Notes: a model not told the origin generated them from the sequence alone. Shown: positions 18,433-27,347, numbered from the stretch's first letter. The stretch is 64,000 bases of DNA from an uncultured Dietzia sp. (GCF_937873725.1 NZ_CALMYY010000067.1:1-64000), one strand, 5' to 3'. Numbers and translations are program-made.

Positions 18433-20993
18433 GCCCCCGGCTGGTCCTGGGGCAGCTGCGCGCGCACGCGGGTCGCTACCTCGGCACGATCCTGGCGATC
18501 GCCGTGGCCGTCGGGTTCGTCCTGGCCTCCGTCGGCGTGCTGCGCACGATGTCCGCCAGCGCGGAGGCCACCTTCGGCATGCGGTACGCCGACACCGCCG
18601 TGCTCGTGCAGAACCTCGGCGACCGCACGTCGGCGGGCACGGAGGCCGCGCGCGGGGAGGCCGCCGAGGCGCAGCGGCTCGGTCTGGAGACCATCGCCGC
18701 CACCCCGGGGGTCCGGGCCGTGACGGTGGATGCGCAGACGTACGTCCGGGTCCGCGTGGACGGACGTGCCCAACAGATGACGACGACCACGGTGCTGTCC
18801 ACCGATGACGGCCTGCGGTGGCAGCCCCTGGCATCGGGGCGCCTTCCCGGCGGGCTCGGCGAGGTCGCCGTGCGCGCCGACTCCGGGCTCCCCCTGGGCG
18901 CGGCCTTCGAGGTGCAGCCGGCCGGGCGCGGCGAGCCCGGGACCGTGACCGTGGTGGGCCTGTTCGACCTCGCCGGGCAACCCGATCTCGAGGCGTCGTT
19001 CCCGCTCTACGCCGTGGACGAGCAGGTCCAGCTGTGGTCCGCGGACGGCGCGGGCGGGGACGTCCGGGTGGCCGGCGACGGATCCGTCCCCGACCCGGTG
19101 CTCGCCTCACAGATCGGCGCGCGGCTCGCCGGGATCCCCGGGACGTCCGCCGTCGAGGTCTCCACCGGCGCCGCCGAGGCGGACGCCCTGGCGGAGTCGT
19201 TCGTCGGGGGCCGTGACGTCTACGCCCGGGCCCTGCTCGCGTTCACCGTGTTGGCCGTGGCGGTGGCCGCGCTCGTGATCGCCACGACCTTCGCGGTGGT
19301 GTTCGCCGCCCGGGTCCGCGAGACCGCGTTGCTGCGGTGCCTGGGCGCCTCCCGACTGCAGCTGCGCGCGTCCGGGATGGCGGAGGCGTCGGTCGTGGCG
19401 GTGGTGGCCACGGCGATCGGCCTGGCCCTGGGCCGGGTCGGCGTGTCGCTCGCGTCACGGGAGGCGCCTCGCCTCGGCGTGACCATCCCGCTGCAGGAGG
19501 TCACCGTCCCCCCGGCCGCGTACGCGCTCGCCGCGGCGGTGGGGGTGGGAGTCACCCTGCTCACCGCCCTGCCGGCGCTGTGGCGGGCCACCTCGGGCAG
19601 CCCCCTGGAGGCCCTGCGCCCGGCGGACGTCCGGCCCGACCCGTGGTGGCGCCGGGCGGCGATGGTCGTGGGCGGCGGGGCCGTGGCGCTCGTCGGCCGG
19701 GCGGGGATGATCTCGGCGGTGGACTCCCGGGCCGTGGTGGAGGCCGGGGCGTGGGGCGTCCTGACGTTCCTCGGCGTGCTGGCCGTGGTCGCCGGCGCCC
19801 TGCCCACGCTGCTCGGCGCGGCGGGAACGGCGGTGGGCGTCCTCCTCGGACCGATAGGACTCCTCGGCGCGCGCAACCCCGCCCGGAGCCCGCGCCGCAC
19901 GGCCGCCACCTCGGCCGCCGTGCTGGTCGGGGTGACCCTCACCGCGACCATGGTCACGGGGATCGCCCTGCTCGGGCCCGCCATCCAGTCCCGGCTGATC
20001 GACCGCGTCCCGCTGGACGTGGTCGTCACCTCGCCCGACGGCGTCCTGCCCGCCGAGCTGCCCGCGCAGCTGGCCGGCCTGCCCGGGGTGGCGGACTCCC
20101 TCGTCGTGGTGGACATGTACGCCGAGGACGCGCAGGGGCGGCGGACCGTCCTGCGCGTGGCCGACCCCGCCCGGGTCCGCGCGGTGCTCCGACGCGACGT
20201 GGTCCTTCCCGGGCCGGGCGAGATCGTCCTGCCCGAGTCCTCCCCCGTGGCCGCCGACGCCCGCGACGGCGACACGGTCCGGTTCACCTTCTTCTCCGGC
20301 GACGACGGGCGGGACCTGGTGGTCCGCCGGTCCGCCGACCCGTGGGCGCTCGCCGCCCCGGGCAGCGTCCCCGGGTGGCCCGTCGCGCAGGCGCCGGACG
20401 GCTCGCCGTGGCCCCCGGACGTGGAGGTGCCCGCGCAGTTCGTCCCGCGCACCGAGCAGTGGCTGCGGATGGACGAGGGGCTCGAGGGCGAGCGGCTCGA
20501 GTCCGCGCTTGAGGGGGTCCGCTCCACCGTCGTGGGCGCGGGGCCCTCGTTGGCCGTCACCGAGAGCTTCGCCTCCCGCGAGCAGATCGCCGGGTCCGTC
20601 CGGACCGTGCTCACGTCCAGCTCGCTCCTCCTGGCGGTGGCCGTCGCCCTGGCGCTCGTGGGGGTGGCCAACACGCTCACGCTCGCGATCCGCGAGCGGA
20701 GGCGGGAGATCGCGCTCCTCAGGGGTGTCGGCGTCACCCGCACCGGCGTGTGGCTGATGCTCGTCCTGGAGACCCTCGCGGTGGCGACCTGCGCCGCCGC
20801 GCTGGGAGTGGCGCTCGGCGCGGCGTTCGGCCGACTCGGCGCGGACGCCCTCGTCGGCCCGGGGACGGCCGGTAACACCGCCGCGTCAGCGGGCGATCTG
20901 GTGGTGGTGGGGGTGGGCGGGGTCCTCGCCGCGCTCGCCGCCGCGGCGGTCGCCGGGCTGGGCGCGGTCCGAACCCGGGAGACCCGGCACTGA
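18429..20993 (+). CDS. ABC transporter permease, two FtsX/MacB domains
   Basis: An 854-residue membrane protein. An N-terminal helix (VLGQLRAHAGRYLGTILAIAVAVGFVLASVGVL) leads into a periplasmic MacB_PCD-like domain, followed by FtsX helices around residues 265-400 with the typical AARVRETALLRCLGASRLQLR loop. The second half repeats the plan: another extracytoplasmic domain and C-terminal helices with RERRREIALLRGVGVTRTGVWLMLVLE. This duplicated layout is common in actinobacterial exporters. GTGA overlap with the ATPase gene shows coupling. Followed by a putative lipoprotein gene that may belong to the same function. Confidence 0.9.
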   Translation: MSPRLVLGQLRAHAGRYLGTILAIAVAVGFVLASVGVLRTMSASAEATFGMRYADTAVLVQNLGDRTSAGTEAARGEAAEAQRLGLETIAATPGVRAVTVDAQTYVRVRVDGRAQQMTTTTVLSTDDGLRWQPLASGRLPGGLGEVAVRADSGLPLGAAFEVQPAGRGEPGTVTVVGLFDLAGQPDLEASFPLYAVDEQVQLWSADGAGGDVRVAGDGSVPDPVLASQIGARLAGIPGTSAVEVSTGAAEADALAESFVGGRDVYARALLAFTVLAVAVAALVIATTFAVVFAARVRETALLRCLGASRLQLRASGMAEASVVAVVATAIGLALGRVGVSLASREAPRLGVTIPLQEVTVPPAAYALAAAVGVGVTLLTALPALWRATSGSPLEALRPADVRPDPWWRRAAMVVGGGAVALVGRAGMISAVDSRAVVEAGAWGVLTFLGVLAVVAGALPTLLGAAGTAVGVLLGPIGLLGARNPARSPRRTAATSAAVLVGVTLTATMVTGIALLGPAIQSRLIDRVPLDVVVTSPDGVLPAELPAQLAGLPGVADSLVVVDMYAEDAQGRRTVLRVADPARVRAVLRRDVVLPGPGEIVLPESSPVAADARDGDTVRFTFFSGDDGRDLVVRRSADPWALAAPGSVPGWPVAQAPDGSPWPPDVEVPAQFVPRTEQWLRMDEGLEGERLESALEGVRSTVVGAGPSLAVTESFASREQIAGSVRTVLTSSSLLLAVAVALALVGVANTLTLAIRERRREIALLRGVGVTRTGVWLMLVLETLAVATCAAALGVALGAAFGRLGADALVGPGTAGNTAASAGDLVVVGVGGVLAALAAAAVAGLGAVRTRETRH

Positions 20994-21059
20994 CGTCCGG
21001 CGGGATGCCCCTGCGTCCCTGCGGTAGCCAACCAATGACAGAACTGAGACACTATCGTT

Positions 21060-21941
21060 ATGCGAAATCGGCTGCTCCTCTCCGCCGGCGCGCTCGCGCT
21101 GGTGGCCTCGTCGTGCGCACAGCCGGACCCGCAGATCCTCTCCGACGCTCCGCGGTCCGCCACTGCCACCGAACTGACGACGTCGACCGAGTCGCGAGAT
21201 CGTGAACCCCAGCAGGGCCGGTTCATCGCCCGGTGCGCCACGGAGGCCGATGGCGGGACGCCGGGGATGACCTTCTTCACCGACGGCACCCAGAACGTCA
21301 CCGATCACTGCCTCAGCCGCTACTACATCGGCGTCCAGCCCGCGCCCGGCGCGCTCTACGTGGCGGACGAGGACGCCGGGGCCTACGCCCCGACCCGCGG
21401 CACCGAGGACACGTCCGGGACCTCCGCCGCCCAGTGGACCCCCGCCCAGCCGCGCACGGACGCGGGCCCCCGCGACCCGCTGCTCGACGGGCCCGACGGC
21501 CGCGAACCCGGCACCGGCACCGGCGAGGTCCGCGAACCCGGCACCGGCGAGCCGACCCCGGAGTCCCCCGACACCCCGGCGTCCCCGACCGAGGGGGCGC
21601 CCACCACCTCGCCCTCGGCGACCCCACCGGGCGAGACCGGCCCCGCCACCCCCGGCCAGACCGGCCCCACCACCCCCGGCCAGCCGGGTCCGACGTCACC
21701 GGGCGGGACCGACCCGTCCACGACGGGGTCGACCGAGCAGACTCCGACCGCCGTCCCGAACGTCACGGTCCCGACCGTCACGGTCCCGACCGTCACCGAG
21801 GCCCCGGGGGCCCGGCCGGCCCCGACCCCCTCGTCGCTCGGGTCCGTCGACCCGCTCGGGTCGGGAGCACAGGCCCCGGCCCGCTCACAGGGGTTCGCCC
21901 CCCTGCCGTGGTTCGTCGGCCCGATCGCCCGGGCCGACTAG
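21060..21941 (+). CDS. Putative lipoprotein with Pro/Thr/Gly-rich domain
   Basis: A 293-residue exported protein. The N-terminus MRNRLLLSAGALALVASSCAQ resembles a lipoprotein signal with a relaxed lipobox ending in Cys19. Residues 50-110 form a short folded region with two cysteines (FIARCATEADGG, TDHCLSRYYIG). The remainder is low complexity with TPGQTGPTTPGQPGPT units and VTVPTVTVPTV repeats, like cell-wall spanning linkers. Just downstream of the MacB-type exporter on the same strand (66 bases), so it may be an accessory. Function unknown. Confidence 0.65.
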   Translation: MRNRLLLSAGALALVASSCAQPDPQILSDAPRSATATELTTSTESRDREPQQGRFIARCATEADGGTPGMTFFTDGTQNVTDHCLSRYYIGVQPAPGALYVADEDAGAYAPTRGTEDTSGTSAAQWTPAQPRTDAGPRDPLLDGPDGREPGTGTGEVREPGTGEPTPESPDTPASPTEGAPTTSPSATPPGETGPATPGQTGPTTPGQPGPTSPGGTDPSTTGSTEQTPTAVPNVTVPTVTVPTVTEAPGARPAPTPSSLGSVDPLGSGAQAPARSQGFAPLPWFVGPIARAD

Positions 21942-21963
21942 ACCGCCGGGGCGGCCGGACGCC

Positions 21964-22293
21964 TCAGGCCTCGCCCATCCGACGGTGCAGGTCCTCGCGC
22001 TTCTCGCGCCGCCCGGCGTCCACCGCCGCGATGTCGGAGTTGATCTCCGCGCGCATCCGGGTGAACAGGACCATGGAGAGCGGCAGCGCGATCACCACCG
22101 CGATGATCGCGGCGACGATCACCGGGACCTCCACGCCGGCGAGCAACCCGATGCCGATGATGAGCAGGGTCAGTCCCAGGACCAGGAGCAGTCGCAGAAT
22201 CGTGTAGAAGGCCATGTTCCGGGCCAGCCGGCCGCCCGGCCTGGGGCCGGCCGGGGCCTGCGTGGGGATCGTTGACTCGTCGTGCTCGCTCAT
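21964..22293 (-). CDS. DUF4229-like small membrane protein
   Basis: A 109-residue protein with two transmembrane helices (about 29-50 FYTILRLLLVLGLTLLIIGIGLL and 56-78 VPVIVAAIIAVVIALPLSMVLF) and a basic/acidic cytoplasmic tail (RMRAEINSDIAAVDAGRREKRED). Length, topology and the post-helix RxxxD-rich tail match DUF4229, an actinobacterial family of unknown role usually near menaquinone genes. Divergent from the 53-residue membrane protein gene. Confidence 0.65.
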   Translation of the reverse strand: MSEHDESTIPTQAPAGPRPGGRLARNMAFYTILRLLLVLGLTLLIIGIGLLAGVEVPVIVAAIIAVVIALPLSMVLFTRMRAEINSDIAAVDAGRREKREDLHRRMGEA

Positions 22294-22332
22294 GACCCCA
22301 AGGATACGTATCGTGGTGGGAAGGAGGTTCGA

Positions 22333-22494
22333 GTGATCTGGCTGTTCGCACTCATCGGGGCGGTGACCGTGGGGATCCTGCTGTGGCGGGCCTTCGGCCC
22401 CGGGTCACGCCCGGCTCCGCCGCGGGTGATCGCGCCCGACGACGACCCCGACTTCCTCCGCGACCTCGACCGGAGGAAGCCGCTGGATCCGTAG
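22333..22494 (+). CDS. Small single-pass membrane protein (53 residues)
   Basis: GTG start with a near-perfect AAGGAGG ribosome site six bases before it. The first 20 residues (VIWLFALIGAVTVGILLWRAF) form one membrane helix and the rest is a short Pro/Asp/Arg-rich cytoplasmic tail (DDDPDFLRDLDRRK). The strong SD makes it very likely a real gene. Similar short proteins are widespread in mycolic-acid actinobacteria; function unknown. Confidence 0.65.
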   Translation: MIWLFALIGAVTVGILLWRAFGPGSRPAPPRVIAPDDDPDFLRDLDRRKPLDP

Positions 22495-22538
22495 CCGCCC
22501 GGGGCGGTGTGCCCGCGTCGGCGGGCGCGTCGGCGCCG

Positions 22539-23063
22539 TCAGGTGCGTGCGAGGAGCCGGACGATCGAGTCCACCGCGGCGCTGATCCGGGCGCCGGTCC
22601 GGTCGAACACCTCGGGGTCCCGGCCGATGGGATCCTCCACGTCCAGCGACGGGTCCTCGGGATCGATGCCCAGCCGGGCCCTCGGCAGCCCCGCCAGGGT
22701 CAGCGACGCGTCGGCGTCGGCCAGTCGCGCCGCCTCGAGCAGCGTGTAGGTCCTCTTCCACAACAGCGGCGCGAGTTCCTGCACGGCGTCGCGGTGGGCG
22801 CGGGTGGCGGTGAGGACCAGGTCGTGGCCGGCGAGCAGCCGCGGCGTGAGGAGCCGGGACGCGAAGCCGTCGGCGCTGCCGCCGTAGCCCTCGAGCACCC
22901 GCAGGGTCTCGCGGTGAATCCGCACCCCGTTGGCGGCCCGGGTCCCGGCGGAGTCCACCGTCACCTCGATCCCGGCCTCGGCCGCGCGCGCCGCGAGCAA
23001 CCGTTCCGCCAGCGGCGAGCGACACATGTTGCCGGTACAGACCGTCATCACCGCGAGCGCCAT
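22539..23063 (-). CDS. Low-molecular-weight protein tyrosine phosphatase
   Basis: A 174-residue LMW-PTP. The catalytic loop C9-T-G-N-M-C14-R15-S16 starts the protein, and the general acid Asp is in LDVEDPIGRDPEVF. In gram-positive bacteria this family dephosphorylates tyrosine kinases that control capsule or cell-wall polysaccharide synthesis, which fits the rml genes downstream, though that link is only by location. Ends with a normal C-terminus. Upstream on the minus strand is the enoyl-CoA hydratase. Confidence 0.85.
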   Translation of the reverse strand: MALAVMTVCTGNMCRSPLAERLLAARAAEAGIEVTVDSAGTRAANGVRIHRETLRVLEGYGGSADGFASRLLTPRLLAGHDLVLTATRAHRDAVQELAPLLWKRTYTLLEAARLADADASLTLAGLPRARLGIDPEDPSLDVEDPIGRDPEVFDRTGARISAAVDSIVRLLART

Positions 23064-23105
23064 CCCGCCGATCCTAGTGTGCGGCGATCCCGGCGGGCCC
23101 GCCGC

Positions 23106-23882
23106 TCACTTACCCTGCCACTGCGGGGCGCGCTTCTCGAGAAACGCCGTCATCCCCTCCTGCGCGTCGCAGGTCACCGCGTTGGTGGCCATGGTCTCGG
23201 CCATCTCGCGGTAGGCCGCGTCCTGCGGGAGGTCGATCTGCCGGTAGAAGGCCTGCTTACCGATCTCCAGGGTGAGGGGGCTGGCGTCGGCGATCCGGGC
23301 GGCCAGCTCGTCCACGCGCGCGCGGAGCCGGTCCGCGGGCACGGCCTCGTTGACCAGCCCCCACTCCACGGCGGTGGCCGCGTCGATCGTCTCGCCGGTC
23401 AGCAGCATCTGCAGCGCTCGCTTGCGGCCGATGGAGCGCGAGACGGCGACCATCGGGGTGGAACAGAAGAGGCCGATCTTGACCCCCGGGGTGCCGAAGC
23501 GCGCGGAGTCGACGGCCACCGCGAGGTCGCAGGTCGCGACGAGTTGGCAGCCGGCCGCGATCGCGTGGCCCTGGACCTCGGCGATCACCGGCTGGCGGAT
23601 GGCCTGGATGGATTCCATGAGGTCGACGCAGGTGTCGAACACCTCGCGCTCCTGCTCGAGGGTGCGGTCGATCATCTCGCCGATCTCGTGGCCGGCGGAC
23701 AACGCCGGCCCGGAGCCGGTGAGCACCACGACGCCGCACGTCGGGTCCCGGCCGAGGTCGCGGATCGCGGCGGTGGCCTCGCGCATCATCTCCAGGGACA
23801 GCGGGTTGCGCCGGTCGGGCCGGTCGAGGGTCACTCGGGCGGTCGGACCGCTGCGGTCGACGAGGACGTACGGGGTGCTCAC
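23106..23882 (-). CDS. Enoyl-CoA hydratase/isomerase family protein
   Basis: A 258-residue crotonase-fold protein starting with GTG. RVTLDRPDRRNPLSLEMM, the oxyanion segment GSGPALSAGHEIGEM, QGHAIAAGCQLVATCDLAVA and CSTPMVAVSRSIGRKRALQMLLTG are typical, and the tail EGMTAFLEKRAPQWQGK closes the fold. It resembles the ECHDC3-like subgroup, whose substrate is not established. The first catalytic glutamate of hydratases is not at its usual place (CSTPMVAVSRSIG), so it may not be a classical hydratase. Confidence 0.8.
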   Translation of the reverse strand: MSTPYVLVDRSGPTARVTLDRPDRRNPLSLEMMREATAAIRDLGRDPTCGVVVLTGSGPALSAGHEIGEMIDRTLEQEREVFDTCVDLMESIQAIRQPVIAEVQGHAIAAGCQLVATCDLAVAVDSARFGTPGVKIGLFCSTPMVAVSRSIGRKRALQMLLTGETIDAATAVEWGLVNEAVPADRLRARVDELAARIADASPLTLEIGKQAFYRQIDLPQDAAYREMAETMATNAVTCDAQEGMTAFLEKRAPQWQGK

Positions 23883-23942
23883 TGGGGGCCTCCGGGGTGA
23901 CGAGGGGATCGCTCCCCCGGTTCTACCCCGCCGGCCGGGGCG

Positions 23943-23987
23943 GCGGAGGCGGTGCGCCGGGGAATGCCCCCGGGTCACCGCCTCCGC
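23943..23987 (-). terminator. 12-bp stem hairpin
   Basis: GCGGAGGCGGTG pairs perfectly with CACCGCCTCCGC around a 21-base loop. It lies 37 bases beyond the stop codon of the 44-residue Cys-rich gene and before the enoyl-CoA hydratase gene on the same strand, so it probably separates the two transcripts. Confidence 0.55.
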
Positions 23988-24023
23988 CCGGCGCCCCGGG
24001 ACCGCGGCCCCGGGGCGGGCGAC

Positions 24024-24158
24024 CTACGTGGTGGACGTGCCGTGCTGGCCGCCGCACCACTGCTCGGCGGGCACGCTCGCCTTGACCTCGGCGACGTGCT
24101 GGCCGCAGCCGTCCCAGGTGATCTTGCCGCAGACGGGGCAGGTGACGGGGTAACACAT
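24024..24158 (-). CDS. 44-residue Cys-rich zinc-ribbon-like protein (MCYPVTCPVCGK family)
   Basis: Sequence MCYPVTCPVCGKITWDGCG continues to QWCGGQHGTSTT: five cysteines and two histidines in 44 residues, including CPVCGK and GCGQH, suitable for a metal or persulfide site. An ideal AAGGAGG lies six bases before the ATG. Similar tiny proteins occur across actinobacteria. About 46 bases upstream of its start is an ATACCC-N4-GGGTAT inverted repeat of the CsoR/DUF156 type, so copper or persulfide control is likely. Function undetermined. Confidence 0.75.
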   Translation of the reverse strand: MCYPVTCPVCGKITWDGCGQHVAEVKASVPAEQWCGGQHGTSTT

Positions 24159-24203
24159 CGTGGCCTCCTTCGAGAGGGTGTCGGCACGGCCGGGCGCCGT
24201 CCG

Positions 24204-24219
24204 ATACCCCCTAGGGTAT
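24204..24219. promoter_or_regulatory. CsoR/DUF156-type operator
   Basis: ATACCCCCTAGGGTAT: arms ATACCC and GGGTAT around CCTA, the arrangement recognised by CsoR-like copper sensors and related CstR persulfide sensors. It lies just upstream of the 44-residue Cys-rich gene and immediately beyond the rmlC stop codon at 24221. Confidence 0.55.
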
Positions 24220-24220
24220 A

Positions 24221-24880
24221 TCACGCCGGGGCCGGGCGCCACTCCTCGTCGACGCGGGCGGTGGCCTCGCGGAGGCGCTCCACGTGCGCGGCGCAGTCCT
24301 CCCAGCGCGGGAGCCGACCCGCGGCCGCCACGTCGAGCAGGCTCGGCGCGTCGCGGTCCTTCTCGCTCATGACGGTGGTGATCGCGGTGCCGTCGAGCGC
24401 CACCGACGGCCAGTCGATCGCGATGTGGGGGTCCAGGGCGTCCACCACGTGCTCGGCGCCCGGCCTCCAGCCCTCGGAACACAGGTACATCACCGTGGAC
24501 TGCGGCTCGAGCGCGAGGAACCCGTGCGCGAGGCCCTCCGGGATGTAGATCGCCCGCTGCTCGCGCGAGTCGAGGATCACCCCGGACCACTCGCCGAAGG
24601 TCGGCGATCCGAGGCGGACGTCCACCACCACGTCGAACACCGTGCCGGACGGGCACATCACGTACTTGGCCTGGCCGGGCGGGACGTCCGCGAAGTGCAG
24701 GCCCCGCAGCACGCCCTCCCCCGACACCGACACGTTGACCTGCGCCAGGTCGAAGCGGTGTCCGGTCATGCGGCGGAAGGCGGGATCGGTGAACGCCTCG
24801 TGGAACACCCCCCGGTCGTCGGCGATCTGCCGGGGCGTGATCTCCCACGCCCCCGTCACGCTGAGTTCGCGCATGTGCAT
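24221..24880 (-). CDS. rmlC: dTDP-4-dehydrorhamnose 3,5-epimerase RmlC
   Basis: A cupin-fold epimerase of 219 residues acting third in dTDP-L-rhamnose synthesis. Visible are the substrate-binding DRGVFHEAF segment, VNVSVSGEGVLRGLHF with the catalytic His, GTVFDVVVDVR, and IYIPEGLAHGFLALE. Rhamnose made by this pathway links mycolyl-arabinogalactan to peptidoglycan. It is on the minus strand 3.1 kb downstream of rmlD, separated by an LpqN-like, SDR, DUF2236 and YdcF gene rather than in one rml operon. ATG 24874 is an equally possible start. Confidence 0.92.
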   Translation of the reverse strand: MHMRELSVTGAWEITPRQIADDRGVFHEAFTDPAFRRMTGHRFDLAQVNVSVSGEGVLRGLHFADVPPGQAKYVMCPSGTVFDVVVDVRLGSPTFGEWSGVILDSREQRAIYIPEGLAHGFLALEPQSTVMYLCSEGWRPGAEHVVDALDPHIAIDWPSVALDGTAITTVMSEKDRDAPSLLDVAAAGRLPRWEDCAAHVERLREATARVDEEWRPAPA

Positions 24881-24927
24881 CCGGTCCCACCTTCCCGTCG
24901 ACGGACTCCGCCCACCCTAACGGTGCC

Positions 24928-25479
24928 TCAGCCCCGCATCGCCTCGACGATCTGCGCCGCGGACCATTCCCCGATCAGCAGGCACCCCATGGCCGAGTCG
25001 TGCATGTCCGCGTCCTCGTGCCACCCGGTGACGACAAACTGGAAGACGTAGGTCGCCTCGTCGTCGCTCCACCCCACGATCAGGCTCGAGGTGGCCATCT
25101 CACCGGGCTCGGCGGTGTAGGTGCCGCGGATGAAGCGGTAGCTGCTGCGGACGGCGCCGGCGCTCTCGTCGCCCTCCCCCGCCACCTCCTCGACGAGGGT
25201 CCAGCCGTCCAGCGCCTCGGCGGTGGCGACGATCATGGCCACCGCGGTGTCGGTGTCCATCGCGGGCGCGATGCGGGCGCAGGTGGCGATGGCGTTGGGC
25301 GAGAACCCGTCGCGGTGCGCGCCCGGGTCCACGTAGATCACCGCGGACGGCTCGGGGGACTCGATCCGCTCCCAGGGCGGGCTGTCCACCCAGGTGAGCG
25401 GCTGCGCGGCGACGGCCATCGGCGGGCTCGCCTCGAGCGCGCGGCCGGTCGAGGCGCAGAACTCCTGGATCGAGGTCAC
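24928..25479 (-). CDS. LpqN/LpqT-like protein without signal peptide
   Basis: A 183-residue protein. The central part (FSPNAIATCARIAPAMDTDTAVA, a leucine-poor LDGWTLVEEV stretch, and RFIRGTYTAEPGEMATSSLIVGW) resembles the LpqN/LpqT lipoprotein domain of mycobacteria, where PNAVVT and GTY blocks recur. Unlike those, no export signal or lipobox is visible, so a cytosolic location is inferred. Stop and start positions lie one base from the downstream epimerase spacer and the SDR stop, suggesting cotranscription with the SDR. Assignment is tentative. Confidence 0.55.
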   Translation of the reverse strand: MTSIQEFCASTGRALEASPPMAVAAQPLTWVDSPPWERIESPEPSAVIYVDPGAHRDGFSPNAIATCARIAPAMDTDTAVAMIVATAEALDGWTLVEEVAGEGDESAGAVRSSYRFIRGTYTAEPGEMATSSLIVGWSDDEATYVFQFVVTGWHEDADMHDSAMGCLLIGEWSAAQIVEAMRG

Positions 25480-25480
25480 G

Positions 25481-26287
25481 TCAGCCGTCCAGCCCGGCGC
25501 CGACGATGTGGGCCCCGCCGTCCACGACGAGGGTCTGGCCGGTGATCCAGTGCGCGTCGTCGGAGAGCAGGAACGCCACGGGCCCGGCGATGTCGTCCGG
25601 CACCCCCAGCCGACCGGCGGGCAGCCTCGCCGACATCGCCTCCTCGCGCCCGGAGTACAGCGCCTCGGCGAAGCGGGTCTTGACCACCCCGGGCGCGACC
25701 GCGTTGACCCGCACGGCGGGCCCGATCTCCGCGGCCAGCTCCTGGGTCAGGCGCATGACCAGCGCCTTGGTGGCGCCGTACCAGCCGATGCCGGGCGATG
25801 GCGCGAGGCCCGCGATCGAGGCGATGTTCACCACGGCGCCGCCGCGCTCGCCGAGGCCCGAGTGGTAGACCCGCTGCGTCCAGGCCAGGGTGCCGAGCGC
25901 GTTGACCTCGGTGATCTTGCGGGCCGCCGCCAGGTCCACGTCGATCGTCCGGCCGTACACCGGGTTGATGCCCGTGTTGTTGACCAGCAGGTCGACGGGC
26001 CCGAAGGCGTCCTCGGCGCGGGCCACCACCTCGCGCTGGTGCTCGGGGTCGTCGGCCCGGCCCGCCACCGCGAGCACCCGGTCCGGCGACGCGAGCTCGG
26101 CCACGGCCCCGTCCAGGCCCTCCTGCCCGCGCGCGGTGATCACCACCGACGCCCCCTCCGCCAGCAGCCGGCGCGCGATGCCCAGGCCGATCCCGCGGCT
26201 GGCGCCGGTGACGATCGCGGTGCGGCCGGCGAAGCGGTCCGGGACGACGGGTCCGGTGCGGGGGGCGGGAAGGGGGGTGTGGGTCAC
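25481..26287 (-). CDS. Short-chain dehydrogenase/reductase (FabG-like)
   Basis: A 268-residue classical SDR with GTG start and AGGAGA upstream. The cofactor site TGASRGIG, the NNTG motif (LLVNNTGINP), and catalytic Ser/Tyr/Lys in NIASIAGLAPSPGIGWYGATKALV are intact. The C-terminus VTGQTL-like region reads WITGQTLVVDGGAHI. It probably oxidises or reduces a keto/hydroxy substrate with NAD(P); substrate unknown. Its stop lies one base before the LpqN-like start codon region, so they form a unit. Confidence 0.88.
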   Translation of the reverse strand: MTHTPLPAPRTGPVVPDRFAGRTAIVTGASRGIGLGIARRLLAEGASVVITARGQEGLDGAVAELASPDRVLAVAGRADDPEHQREVVARAEDAFGPVDLLVNNTGINPVYGRTIDVDLAAARKITEVNALGTLAWTQRVYHSGLGERGGAVVNIASIAGLAPSPGIGWYGATKALVMRLTQELAAEIGPAVRVNAVAPGVVKTRFAEALYSGREEAMSARLPAGRLGVPDDIAGPVAFLLSDDAHWITGQTLVVDGGAHIVGAGLDG

Positions 26288-26481
26288 TGCCGTCTCCTGG
26301 GTGCGTGGGGGAAGTCGTGGCGTGCAGAGTCCCAGCCTAGAGGCCCTGGCCGGTCCCGCGTTCACCGGATTTTCTCAGCCGGTGCGCACGGGTCACTGTG
26401 CACATCGCGGCCGCCGCGTTAAAGTTCTCGACAGAAACCATCCGGCGCCGCGCGCGGCACGAGCAGTCCGAGGCGGGTCCG

Positions 26482-27345
26482 ATGTCCTCACTCACCCCCC
26501 ACGGTGCGGACTCCTCGACGTGCTCGATCCTCGACGTCCCGGGCCCCCGTTGGTTCCACCCCGGCGACCCGATCTGGCGCGTCCACGGCGACGCCGCCAC
26601 GCCGATCGGCATCACCACCGGGCTGTTGATGCTGGTGGCCAACCCGGCGTTCGCCGCCGTCCTCAGCGCCTGCGGGGTGGAGGACTCGCCCTGGACCGTC
26701 GACGACTACCTGCACGACCTCGTGGAGATCAGCACGTTCGGGACGGTCGACGACGCGATGGTGACCATCGAGCACGCGTACCGGGACCGCCGCTCGCTCT
26801 CCGGGACCACCGAGCAGGGCGAGTACTTCTACGGTCTGGACCCGGAGCTCCTGGAGTGGGCGCACGCCGCCGTCACCTGGGCCCTGCTCGCCGCGTACCA
26901 GCGCTTCGGCGCCGAGCCGCTCAGCCCCGCCGAATCCGACCACTACGTGCGGCAGTGCGCGGCGATCGCCCACCTCCACGGGGCCCGCACCTCCCCCACC
27001 ACCGTCCGCGAGCTCGAGCAGTTGCTGCGCAGCGCCCGCGGTCGGGCCCGGGCGACCGCGGCCGGTCGCACCGCCGCCGCGACCCTCCGCTCCTCGGCGC
27101 GCCCCTGCCCCGGCGTGGTCGACACGTCCGTCACCGCCCACCGGCAGTGCGTGACCGTGGTGGACGCCGCCGCCGGCCTGGTCCCGTCCGACGTGCGCCG
27201 GGCGCTGGCCCTGCCCCACCGGCCCATGGACCGGACCGCGGTCTTCGGCCGGATCACCAGGGCCCACGAGGGGCTGGGCAGGCCGATGCTCACCACCCGC
27301 GCCCCCATCGCCGCGCCGTCCGCGTTGCGCGCGCGCCCGCGCTGA
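26482..27345 (+). CDS. DUF2236 / oxygenase MpaB-like protein
   Basis: A 287-residue protein related to the DUF2236 family, which includes latex-clearing and MpaB-type haem oxygenases. Typical features are the RWFHPGDPIWRVHGDA start, the repeated helix blocks, the DPELLEWAHAAVTWALLAAYQRF motif (family WxHA haem-related block) and the C-terminal LPHRPMDRTAVFGRITRA. Start ATG 26482 was chosen over a GTG at 26398 because conservation begins after it. Divergent from the SDR gene; promoter probably in the AT-richer GTTAAAGTTCTCGACAG segment near 26,420. Confidence 0.7.
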   Translation: MSSLTPHGADSSTCSILDVPGPRWFHPGDPIWRVHGDAATPIGITTGLLMLVANPAFAAVLSACGVEDSPWTVDDYLHDLVEISTFGTVDDAMVTIEHAYRDRRSLSGTTEQGEYFYGLDPELLEWAHAAVTWALLAAYQRFGAEPLSPAESDHYVRQCAAIAHLHGARTSPTTVRELEQLLRSARGRARATAAGRTAAATLRSSARPCPGVVDTSVTAHRQCVTVVDAAAGLVPSDVRRALALPHRPMDRTAVFGRITRAHEGLGRPMLTTRAPIAAPSALRARPR

Positions 27346-27347
27346 CC

